Shown one piece after another: positions 43,088 to 50,642 of a stretch of 64,000 nt of DNA. The position numbers and the translations under genes are program-made. Where the stretch lies: the NCBI RefSeq assembly GCF_000817815.1, contig NZ_JPRD01000049.1, forward strand, positions 1 through 64,000. The letters are read 5' to 3'. The notes beneath the pieces were generated by a model that was given only the letters and a program-made list of their open reading frames with translations, made no database searches and was not told the DNA's origin. The stretch is from Vibrio owensii CAIM 1854 = LMG 25443. GTDB taxonomy: Bacteria; Pseudomonadota; Gammaproteobacteria; Enterobacterales; Vibrionaceae. The stretch's first letter is position 1. The number at the start of each line of letters is the position of its first letter.

Positions 43088-43567
43088 ATGCCTTGGATTT
43101 ACGTTAGAAAACTGTTTTTGTTGCTTCTTACAATGGCTTTGTCGCCAATGCAGGCGTCGGCTGCACAAACAGAACAAAAATCCTATTTGCCTCACTTTTC
43201 TAAACTGCAGCCATTTACGGCGAGCAGCTCTGCGTCGAACTCTCCGGTTGATTTCTCTGAACTGACGGAAGAAAGCACGCAGTCTCCAGTTTCTGAAGGG
43301 CATGCGCTTCAAGATTCACTGGCCATCTTTAATTCTCAGCGCTGGACATCGCATCTGCGTGAGAATATCGACGATGAACACATTGATTTCATTGGCGATT
43401 TAAATGCACCTTTCTACGCTGATGCTGGCTACGCTTATAGCCTAATGGACATCAGCTGGCGTCAAAACCAATCCGTATTTAATCACTTCGTTAGCGACCA
43501 TCGTCTTTCCGGCTGGAAAGAAACCAATGCCATGTACGTCGCCCTCAATAGTCAGTTTTCTGCGTAA
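43088..43567 (+). CDS. vemP: VemP, secretion-monitoring translation-arrest peptide
   Basis: 159 residues, exactly the known VemP length. A signal peptide (LFLLLLTMALSPMQASA) is followed by a long low-complexity segment, and the C-terminus has the arrest region: SDHRLSGWKETNAMYVALNS then QFSA. In this numbering the essential Trp is W143 and the stall codon Gln is Q156, as published for V. alginolyticus VemP. It stalls the ribosome when its own export is slow (low Na+), which exposes the secD2 start. Its position immediately upstream of secD2F2 and the structured leader between them fit this. Confidence 0.95.
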   Translation: MPWIYVRKLFLLLLTMALSPMQASAAQTEQKSYLPHFSKLQPFTASSSASNSPVDFSELTEESTQSPVSEGHALQDSLAIFNSQRWTSHLRENIDDEHIDFIGDLNAPFYADAGYAYSLMDISWRQNQSVFNHFVSDHRLSGWKETNAMYVALNSQFSA

Positions 43568-43600
43568 GCACCATCACTCTGCACATCTTGTGCGTTCTTA

Positions 43601-43681
43601 ACACGACAACTCTTCGACAGAGCGATTGAAGCTCTGGGCATTCTGTACCTGCATTTTAGTCAGGTGAGCGTTTTGTCGTGT
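43601..43681 (+). promoter_or_regulatory. Multi-stem RNA structure between vemP and secD2
   Basis: A perfect 9-bp long-range stem ACACGACAA (43601-43609) with TTGTCGTGT (43673-43681) encloses two hairpins: CAGAGC ... GCTCTG (43618-43636) and ACCTG ... CAGGT (43647-43665). Together they look like a three-way junction in the leader. Confidence 0.6.
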
Positions 43682-43702
43682 CTTGAATCCAATTATTGAA
43701 AA

Positions 43703-43724
43703 CTTCACTGTTTAGTGAAGGGAT
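43703..43724 (+). promoter_or_regulatory. Hairpin overlapping the secD2 ribosome-binding site
   Basis: CTTCACT (43703-43709), GTTT loop, AGTGAAG (43714-43720). The Shine-Dalgarno GAAGGGA (43717-43723) shares its first half with the 3' arm, so pairing would hide it. The ATG is 10 nt beyond. Confidence 0.65.
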
Positions 43725-43733
43725 GATGTTTAC

Positions 43734-45572
43734 ATGAAGAAAACACCAAAACCACAAAAAAACAGAAAAGTGCTGAATCATTACTCAGCATGGAAATACG
43801 TCGTACTTATCACGACCATTATCATTTTAACCTTAAGTGCTATTCCAACTTGGTTTGGTGAGCAGCCTTCTATTCAGGTGACGTTTGCTGACCAAAACAA
43901 CAGCGCAATGTCTGTGGTTCAGTTAGACCAATTGCTGAAAACGCACCACATTCCTGCGTCTAAGATCATTGAGAAAGACGGCAAAACCACCATCGTTTTT
44001 GATGGTGAAGACGCACAAAGTAAAGCGCGTGCATTACTTAACGAACAACTAGACAAAGATGACAACATTACGTTCTCTTACGTTTCTGTTGCGCCTGAAT
44101 GGTTGAATGAAATGGGCTTTAGCCCTATCAAACTTGGTCTCGACCTTCGCGGTGGTGTGCAGTTCCTACTGAACGTAGATGTGAACAAAGCTTTCGAAGA
44201 ACAACGTGATGCATTAGTAGACGAGATCAAAGCAAGCCTTCGTGAAGATCGTGTTCGTGGCGTTCAAGTTCGTGCAGAAGCGCACAACCACATCGCAGTA
44301 AACAGCGAAAACGAAGCGGGCCTAAAAGCGGCGAGCCAGTTCATTCGTCAGAACTACCCAGGTTGGACAATGACAAGTTCAGACCGTGGTTTTGAACTTC
44401 AACCAAGTGAACAGAACATCCAAGAATTTCAAACCACGACACTTCAACAAAACTTGAAGATCATGCGTGGCCGTATCGAAGAGCTTGGTATTACTGAAGC
44501 GTTGGTTCAACGCCAAGGTAAAGAGAGCATTCGTATTGAGCTACCAGGTGTTCAAGACCCTGCTCAAGCCAAAAACGTTATCGGTGCAACAGCGAGCCTT
44601 GCGTTCTACGAAGTAAAAGACGCGGGCCAAGCACGTAGTAGCCAAGATCTCGTTCTGAAGGACAACGATGGTCGCACAGTAATCCTAACTAAACGTCCAG
44701 TACTAACGGGTGAGCACATCGTAAACGCACGTGCTGGTGTCGACAAAATGGGCATGTCTGAAGTAAACATCTCCCTAGACCACGCGGGTGGTAAGAAGAT
44801 GAGTGACTTCTCTGCAACACACATCGGCAAACCAATGGCGACCGTATACCGCGAGTACAAAACTGACGAACGTGGTATGACAGAGCGTAGTGAGCGCGTC
44901 ATCAGTGTTGCAACTATCCAGTCTCAACTTGGTAGCCAATTCCGCATCACAGGTGCGGGCAGCATGGATGAAGCACAGCAACTTGCATTGCTTCTACGCG
45001 CGGGTTCTCTAACTGCGCCAGTAACCATTGTTGAAGAACGCACAATCGGTGCTTCTCTAGGTGCAGAAAACATCCAAAACGGTTTTGCTGCTCTAGCATT
45101 GGGTATGGGTCTAACACTGACATTTATGGCACTTTGGTACCGTCGTCTTGGTTGGGTTGCGAACGTGGCTTTGTGTGCAAACATGCTTTGCTTGCTTGGT
45201 CTAATCGCACTGCTTCCTGGTGCCGTGCTAACGCTCCCTGGTATTGCCGGTTTGGTTCTAACTGTCGGTATGGCGGTAGATACCAACGTAATCATCTTCG
45301 AACGTATCAAAGATAAAATGCGTGAAGGTCGTAGTTTTGCACAAGCTATCGACTTAGGCTTCGACAGCGCGTTCGCTACTATCCTTGATGCCAACATCAC
45401 AACCATGATCACTGCTGTGATTCTATACGCGATTGGTAACGGTCCAATCCAAGGCTTTGCACTAACGCTAGGATTGGGCCTGATGACCAGTATGTTTACT
45501 GGCGTATTCGCTTCTCGTGCAATGATCAATTTAATTTGGGGCCGCGATGGCCGTCGTGATGTGAGGGTTTAA
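43734..45572 (+). CDS. secD2: Protein translocase subunit SecD (second copy)
   Basis: 612 residues. One N-terminal helix, a large periplasmic P1 domain, then the SecD signature FSPIKLGLDLRGGVQFLLNV near residue 128, and five C-terminal helices with TLPGIAGLVLTVGMAVDTNV, then IFERIKDKMREGRS (RND-type cation relay). With SecF it uses an ion gradient to pull proteins through SecYEG. There is no yajC nearby, and vemP precedes it, marking this as the VemP-controlled V.SecDF2 rather than the housekeeping set. Its stop is 2 nt before secF. Confidence 0.95.
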   Translation: MKKTPKPQKNRKVLNHYSAWKYVVLITTIIILTLSAIPTWFGEQPSIQVTFADQNNSAMSVVQLDQLLKTHHIPASKIIEKDGKTTIVFDGEDAQSKARALLNEQLDKDDNITFSYVSVAPEWLNEMGFSPIKLGLDLRGGVQFLLNVDVNKAFEEQRDALVDEIKASLREDRVRGVQVRAEAHNHIAVNSENEAGLKAASQFIRQNYPGWTMTSSDRGFELQPSEQNIQEFQTTTLQQNLKIMRGRIEELGITEALVQRQGKESIRIELPGVQDPAQAKNVIGATASLAFYEVKDAGQARSSQDLVLKDNDGRTVILTKRPVLTGEHIVNARAGVDKMGMSEVNISLDHAGGKKMSDFSATHIGKPMATVYREYKTDERGMTERSERVISVATIQSQLGSQFRITGAGSMDEAQQLALLLRAGSLTAPVTIVEERTIGASLGAENIQNGFAALALGMGLTLTFMALWYRRLGWVANVALCANMLCLLGLIALLPGAVLTLPGIAGLVLTVGMAVDTNVIIFERIKDKMREGRSFAQAIDLGFDSAFATILDANITTMITAVILYAIGNGPIQGFALTLGLGLMTSMFTGVFASRAMINLIWGRDGRRDVRV

Positions 45573-45574
45573 TC

Positions 45575-46477
45575 ATGGTCGAAATGTTAAAACAAAATAT
45601 CCGCAAGATTCGTTACTTCACGACTGTAGTATCGGTAATTCTAACAATTATTGCTCTGGTTGCTCTTGGTATGAAAGGGCTTAACCTAGGTCTAGACTTC
45701 ACTGGCGGTATGGTTACTGAAGTGAAAGTCGATAAACAACTGACTAACCACGATCTGCTTAACGCACTTCAACCTAAGCTTGGTGAATCAACATCAGTAA
45801 CACGCTCAGGTGAAGATGGCCGTTGGGTGATTCGCTACTCTGCGCCTGCAGAAGGTCAAACACTACCGAGCGTAGCTGATGTGCTTAAGCCTATTTCACA
45901 CCAAGTGGATGTAGTGAGTAACAGCATCGTTGGTGCGCAAGTGGGTCAAGACCTGTTCGATCAAGGTGGTTTGGCACTATTAGTATCGGTACTAACGATT
46001 CTTGGTTACTTGTGTTTCCGCTTTGAATGGCGTCTGGCGAGTGGTTCTCTATTCGCATTAGCCCACGACGTTATCTTGGTATTAGGCTTCTTTGCGATTA
46101 CACAAATGGAGTTCAACCTAACGGTGTTTGCAGCGATTCTGGCGATTCTTGGTTACTCGCTCAATGACTCGATCATCATCGCAGACCGAATTCGTGAATT
46201 GCTGGTGGCTAAGCAAAACTGGAAAACAGAGCAAATCAACGACGAAGCGGTATTGGCGACATTCTCTCGTACAATGGTGACATCAGGTACGACTCTGATC
46301 ACTGTTGGGGCGTTGTGGATTATGGGCGGCTCGGCTCTGGCTGGCTTCTCAACAGCGATGTTTATTGGCGTACTTTCAGGTACGTGGTCATCCATCTCGA
46401 TTGGTACGGTGCTTCCTGAATGGTTGAAGCTAGAACCAAAACACTACCTACCAGTAGAGATCGACACTGCACCATAA
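45575..46477 (+). CDS. secF2: Protein translocase subunit SecF (second copy)
   Basis: 300 residues with six membrane helices: LNLGLDFTGGMVTEVKV is the SecF signature, and AILAILGYSLNDSIIIADRI with FSRTMVTSGTTLITVGALW mark the RND-type core. It forms the SecDF complex with the preceding gene, and translation is likely coupled (2-nt gap). Terminator follows at 46505. Confidence 0.95.
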   Translation: MVEMLKQNIRKIRYFTTVVSVILTIIALVALGMKGLNLGLDFTGGMVTEVKVDKQLTNHDLLNALQPKLGESTSVTRSGEDGRWVIRYSAPAEGQTLPSVADVLKPISHQVDVVSNSIVGAQVGQDLFDQGGLALLVSVLTILGYLCFRFEWRLASGSLFALAHDVILVLGFFAITQMEFNLTVFAAILAILGYSLNDSIIIADRIRELLVAKQNWKTEQINDEAVLATFSRTMVTSGTTLITVGALWIMGGSALAGFSTAMFIGVLSGTWSSISIGTVLPEWLKLEPKHYLPVEIDTAP

Positions 46478-46504
46478 TGCTTGGTGTTTAAGGTAAAAGT
46501 GCTT

Positions 46505-46535
46505 GCGCCACTCAATTTGAGTGGCGCTTTTTTAT
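46505..46535 (+). terminator. Terminator of vemP-secD2-secF2
   Basis: GCGCCACTC, AATTT loop, GAGTGGCGC, then TTTTTTA. Confidence 0.92.
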
Positions 46536-46569
46536 CTAGAGAAACGAGAAAAGAAATAGAAGAGGGGGG

Positions 46570-46836
46570 TTATTTCACGCGCATCAAGCGATGTTTGACT
46601 GCACCTAAATCAAACTCAATGATTTGCGAACGCTTCATTGAGTCAACTTTGGTAAGCATCGCCTCTTTATATCCTTTCTTTTTCATCCATTGTAATGGCT
46701 CAGAAAAACTGTCTTCATTGACGACATAAGACTCGCCTTTATGTTCGCCCGCGTAGACGTTGACAACCCACACTCGGGCCTGAAAATCCAACACTTCACC
46801 AATAGATTGCTTGAGCTTGTTTAAAATGTTCTTCAT
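46570..46836 (-). CDS. Small conserved-looking hypothetical protein, 88 residues
   Basis: Cytoplasmic and mixed alpha/beta: an amphipathic N-terminal helix (NILNKLKQSIGEVLDFQARV), a beta strand pair (WVVNVYAGEHKGESYVVNED), and a basic C-terminus (FDLGAVKHRLMRVK). I do not recognise a family; the composition is normal for a real gene. It starts 13 nt after the stop codon of the LysE-family gene upstream, so the two may form one unit. Convergent with secF2. Confidence 0.65.
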   Translation of the reverse strand: MKNILNKLKQSIGEVLDFQARVWVVNVYAGEHKGESYVVNEDSFSEPLQWMKKKGYKEAMLTKVDSMKRSQIIEFDLGAVKHRLMRVK

Positions 46837-46849
46837 AACTTAGGCTTTT

Positions 46850-47470
46850 CTAACTCATTAATAGCCATACACCCACACCCATCATCAAGGTGCCAGCGAT
46901 TCGGTTCATTAAGCGTACGTTTTTTGATTGCCCCAGTAAACGCTTCAATCCTTTGCCGCCCGTTGCGTAAAGAGACATACAAATGAACTCAAACATCAAA
47001 ATAATAGAAACCAGTATGACAAGCTGAGGTGCAAGAGCAGCACTCTGATCGATAAAAGGAGGCAGAAGAGAGATCATAAACGCCCAGCCCTTCGGGTTCG
47101 CGATAGCGGTAACAAAGCCCTGCAAGACCAAATCCCAGTTGCCGCTGGTAGGGATATCAACGTTCTCAACATTGATCGCGAGTTTGCCTCTTGAGCGCAA
47201 CATTTCGATACCCAAGTAGAGTAGGTAACCACCACCAATCAATTTAAGTGCGGTAAATAACCAAGGGTAGTTAAGCATAATGGCTGCGATACCGAGTACT
47301 GCTGCGACAGAAACGAGAGCAACACCAACTAATTCGCCTGCCATCATCCATAGGGTTCGTCGATATCCGACACTCATCCCTAGTGTTAGAGCAAGCGTCA
47401 TGCACATCCCAGGCGTAATAGAGACAAAAAAGAAGGTGGGGATGAACATGGTTAACAAGGCTGTATTCAT
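46850..47470 (-). CDS. LysE/RhtB-family exporter
   Basis: 206 residues, about six membrane helices. The family N-terminus (MFIPTFFFVSITPGMCMTLA) has ITPGMCM in place of the commoner SPGPN, and GFVTAIANPKGWAFMISLLP is in the middle. The frame is open 37 codons further upstream, but that part is not LysE-like and the ATG at 47470 fits the family start. No clear ribosome-binding site is seen. Exported substrate unknown. Confidence 0.86.
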   Translation of the reverse strand: MNTALLTMFIPTFFFVSITPGMCMTLALTLGMSVGYRRTLWMMAGELVGVALVSVAAVLGIAAIMLNYPWLFTALKLIGGGYLLYLGIEMLRSRGKLAINVENVDIPTSGNWDLVLQGFVTAIANPKGWAFMISLLPPFIDQSAALAPQLVILVSIILMFEFICMSLYATGGKGLKRLLGQSKNVRLMNRIAGTLMMGVGVWLLMS

Positions 47471-48223
47471 GAATATTGATGATTGTATAAGTAAACAACT
47501 AGGCCACAAAGATAGTGCAAAAGGAGAAGAGATGCCACCTCTAAACAATCTTGAACACGCCAGTATAGAGTTAACATTCAATTATTTAATAAAACTTAAA
47601 TAGTAATTAAATGCATGCGACATATTAGTGCGACTTTGCACCAAAGAATGACATTTATAAATAAACGTGGCTGATTGGAATTAAGGTTAAAAGAATGTTT
47701 ACTTGATATTTAATATTTTCACAATAAACAAATTTATCATCAAGTGACGTTTGTTTTAATAAATTAAATACTCAATAAAATGCTAACCAAATGATATATT
47801 TCATATTTATTAGTAAGTCGGTTAGAAGTATTGCTCTAATGATTTAATCGCAATTTATTACTTGATTGAAGAAGGATGATCTTAAACTCTTAGTTAATGT
47901 AACGCACATAAAAATGCGTGCAATTTACTGAATAAGCAGTGTTTTTTAAATTTAATAATGACCTTGTAGTTAAGGTTTTTTCTTTTAAAACATGGGTTTA
48001 TGTTGAGTTAACGTTTTTATAACATTTCATTGCGAGTGAGATCTAAATCAATCTTATGCAAATGAATGAGTTTTTTATTTGAAATGTAATATTTCTAGGT
48101 TAACTTAAAATAAAAGGCAGCAGAGGATTTGTTGCCACAAGAATAAATTAACACGTCAGTTGGCGATACATTTCGCCAGTGTCTTAATTCGCTTTTTTAA
48201 TGCCGTTAAGAATGGAGTCTTCA
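47471..48223. other. AT-rich leader and promoter region of phaBAPC
   Basis: About 750 bp without a gene and much more AT-rich than its surroundings. It contains a weak terminator-like hairpin at 47961-47986 (ACCTT ... AAGGT then TTTTTTCTTTT) and, close to phaB, a stem TGGCGA ... TCGCCA (48161-48178). The length suggests several regulators of the storage genes. Alternatively the hairpin ends a small transcript. Confidence 0.5.
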
Positions 48224-48964
48224 ATGAAGAAAGTCGCTTTGATCACAGGATCAAAAGGCGGAATTGGTTCTGCTATTTCCTCTCAATTAGTGAATGATGG
48301 TTATCGAGTAATAGCTACTTATTATACTGGTAATTATGAATGTGCTTTGGAATGGTTTAATGAAAAAGGGTTTACGAAAGATCAGGTACGCCTTTTTGAA
48401 TTGGATGTCACCAACACAGCGCAATGTGCTGAAAAATTAGCACTTTTGCTTGAGGAAGAGGGAACCGTTGATGTCGTGATCAACAATGCAGGTATCACAC
48501 GTGATGGCGTGTTTAAAAAGATGACTGCACAAGCTTGGAACGATGTAATCAACACCAACCTCAACAGCTTATTCAATGTCACACAGCCTTTATTCGCAAC
48601 GATGTGCGAAAAGGGTGGTGGTCGCATCATTAACATCTCTTCTGTAAATGGCCTTAAAGGTCAGTTCGGTCAAGCAAACTACTCAGCGGCTAAGGCTGGC
48701 ATGATTGGTTTCTCTAAAGCATTGGCATACGAAGGTGCTCGTTCTGGCGTAACCGTGAACGTGATTGCTCCGGGATACACCGGCACGCCAATGGTTGAAC
48801 AGATGAAGCCAGAAGTGCTTGAGTCTATTACCAACCAAATTCCAATGAAGCGTTTAGCTACGCCTGAAGAAATTGCAGCATCAGTAAGCTTCTTAGTGAG
48901 TGATGCCGGCGCGTACATCACTGGCGAGACATTGTCAGTGAACGGCGGCCTATACATGAGCTAA
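48224..48964 (+). CDS. phaB: Acetoacetyl-CoA reductase (NADPH)
   Basis: 246 residues, a classical short-chain dehydrogenase: cofactor loop ALITGSKGGIGSAI, NNAG in DVVINNAGITRDGVF, catalytic Ser (INISSVNGLKGQFGQ), YxxxK in QANYSAAKAGMIGFSKAL, and APGYTGTPMVEQM. It reduces acetoacetyl-CoA to (R)-3-hydroxybutyryl-CoA, the monomer for polyhydroxybutyrate. The ATG at 48224 has GGAG upstream; the longer frame starting 8 codons earlier lacks one. First gene of phaBAPC. Confidence 0.94.
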   Translation: MKKVALITGSKGGIGSAISSQLVNDGYRVIATYYTGNYECALEWFNEKGFTKDQVRLFELDVTNTAQCAEKLALLLEEEGTVDVVINNAGITRDGVFKKMTAQAWNDVINTNLNSLFNVTQPLFATMCEKGGGRIINISSVNGLKGQFGQANYSAAKAGMIGFSKALAYEGARSGVTVNVIAPGYTGTPMVEQMKPEVLESITNQIPMKRLATPEEIAASVSFLVSDAGAYITGETLSVNGGLYMS

Positions 48965-48972
48965 GGAGTGGG

Positions 48973-50184
48973 ATGATGGAAAAAGTATTTATCGTTGCAG
49001 CGAAACGCACACCTATCGGTGCGTTTGGCGGAAGCTTAAAAAACACATCAGCAGGCGATCTAGCTGCGGTTGCGATCAAAGGTGCTCTTGAGGCCGCATC
49101 ACTATCTGGCGAGAAAGTTGATGAGGTCATCGTTGGTAACGTGATTGCTGCAGGGCAAGGCATGGGTGTTGGGCGTCAAGCGGCATTGTTTGCTGGCATT
49201 CCAGAGTCAGTCCCTGCATACGGCGTCAACATGGTTTGTGGCAGTGGTATGAAAACTGTCATGGATGGCGTTTCTCATATTCGCAGTGGCGACGCAGAAA
49301 TCGTTGTGGCCGCTGGTGTAGAAGTGATGTCACAAATCCCATTCATTGTGCCTAGCGTTGTACGTGATGGTAATAAGATGGGCAACATGGAGTTGAAAGA
49401 TCTCCTTATTGCTGACGGTTTGACGGACGTTTATAACCAGTACCACATGGGCGTAACCGCAGAAAATGTGGCTAAGGAAGTGGGCTTATCGCGTCAACAA
49501 CAAGACGAATACGCACTTTCAAGCCAACAGAAAGCCGTGGCTGCGATTGAAGCGGGTAAGTTCAAAGATGAAATTGTCCCAGTAGAAGTCAAGCAGCGCC
49601 GCGAAACCTTGGTATTTGACACGGATGAATATCCAAAAGCGAACGCGACGTTAGAAGGTTTGAGCAAGCTACGTCCTGCGTTTGACCGTGAAGGTACAGT
49701 AACCGCAGGTAATGCTTCAGGTATCAACGACGGTGCAAGTGCCATCATTTTAGCTTCAGAAAGCGCTGTTCAAGCGCATGGTCTAACGCCAATTGCTGAA
49801 GTGGTGAGCTACGCTCAATCCGGTTTGGATCCTAAGATTATGGGTCTTGGTCCTGTGGAATCAGTGAACAAGGCGCTGCAAAAAGCCGAGCTGAAAACCA
49901 GCGACATTGATGTTTATGAACTGAATGAAGCCTTTGCTGCGCAAGCACTAGGTGTGATTCATAAACTGGCAGAAACCAACCAAGTACCAGTGAGCTCAAT
50001 TCAAGATAAAGCCAACTTTAATGGTGGTGCTATCGCATTGGGCCACCCACTCGGTGCATCGGGTAACCGCATTCTGGTTACGCTAGTACACGAACTTCAC
50101 AAACAAGACGGTCAGTACGGTGTTGCTTCACTTTGTGTAGGCGGCGGTATGGGCACGGCTGTGGTTGTAAAAGCAGTTAAGTAG
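48973..50184 (+). CDS. phaA: Acetyl-CoA acetyltransferase (beta-ketothiolase)
   Basis: 403 residues, typical thiolase. Acyl-enzyme Cys in YGVNMVCGSGMKTVMDG near residue 90, YELNEAFAAQALGV, GGAIALGHPLGASGNRI with catalytic His, and the second Cys in ASLCVGGGMGTAVV. It condenses two acetyl-CoA to acetoacetyl-CoA. GGAG precedes two adjacent ATGs; the second (48976) is equally likely as start. 8 nt after phaB. Confidence 0.95.
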   Translation: MMEKVFIVAAKRTPIGAFGGSLKNTSAGDLAAVAIKGALEAASLSGEKVDEVIVGNVIAAGQGMGVGRQAALFAGIPESVPAYGVNMVCGSGMKTVMDGVSHIRSGDAEIVVAAGVEVMSQIPFIVPSVVRDGNKMGNMELKDLLIADGLTDVYNQYHMGVTAENVAKEVGLSRQQQDEYALSSQQKAVAAIEAGKFKDEIVPVEVKQRRETLVFDTDEYPKANATLEGLSKLRPAFDREGTVTAGNASGINDGASAIILASESAVQAHGLTPIAEVVSYAQSGLDPKIMGLGPVESVNKALQKAELKTSDIDVYELNEAFAAQALGVIHKLAETNQVPVSSIQDKANFNGGAIALGHPLGASGNRILVTLVHELHKQDGQYGVASLCVGGGMGTAVVVKAVK

Positions 50185-50228
50185 TTATTTAAACGGACAT
50201 TTTTAATTCTTTCTCTAGGAGATAAACC

Positions 50229-50576
50229 ATGTACACTGATTTCTTCAAAACTTTTAGCGATCAAACTGAAAAGAATCTAGAACCATACTTGAAGTTCAAC
50301 AAGCTAGTGACAAAGAACGTGGAAGTTCTTACAGAGCTTCAACTGAACGCAATCCGCACTTACAGTGAAGTTGGCCTAAACCAGATGAAAGCAGCGTCTG
50401 AAATCAAAGACGTGACTTCTCTAACGGCTTTCAACAGCCAACAGCTAGCTGTTCTTACTAAGCTTTCTCAGCAAATGATGGACGACAGCAACAAGCTGCA
50501 ATCTATCGCGAAAGAATTCAAAGAAGACGTTGAGCAAATGACTTCGGAAAACCTTAAGACTGTTACTCCTGCGTAA
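50229..50576 (+). CDS. phaP: Phasin (polyhydroxybutyrate granule-associated protein)
   Basis: 115 residues, all helical and amphipathic, with the phasin family pattern (NVEVLTELQLNAIRTYSEVG, TAFNSQQLAVLTKLSQQMMD). It coats PHB granules. CTAGGAG lies about 8 nt before the ATG. Placed between thiolase and synthase, as expected for Vibrio phaBAPC. Followed by a strong hairpin that may reduce transcription into phaC. Confidence 0.9.
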   Translation: MYTDFFKTFSDQTEKNLEPYLKFNKLVTKNVEVLTELQLNAIRTYSEVGLNQMKAASEIKDVTSLTAFNSQQLAVLTKLSQQMMDDSNKLQSIAKEFKEDVEQMTSENLKTVTPA

Positions 50577-50590
50577 TACGTCCGCTTATC

Positions 50591-50622
50591 GCCGCCCGAG
50601 ATCTTGGGCGGCGTTGTTTTTT
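50591..50622 (+). terminator. Terminator-like hairpin between phaP and phaC
   Basis: GCCGCCC (50591-50597), 8-nt loop, GGGCGGC (50606-50612), then GTTGTTTTTT. It is inside the operon, 15 nt after phaP, and would make phaP transcript more abundant than phaC. Confidence 0.8.
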
Positions 50623-50642
50623 CCGAATACAGGAGTAAGACT

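Noticed and set aside
43050..43265. 71-codon frame overlapping the start of vemP
   Set aside because: Different frame from vemP, Arg/Cys/Leu-rich, no family; a shadow of vemP.
44924..45529. 201-codon minus-strand frame inside secD2
   Set aside because: Fully within secD2, Ser/Arg/Pro-rich shadow composition, no ribosome-binding site.
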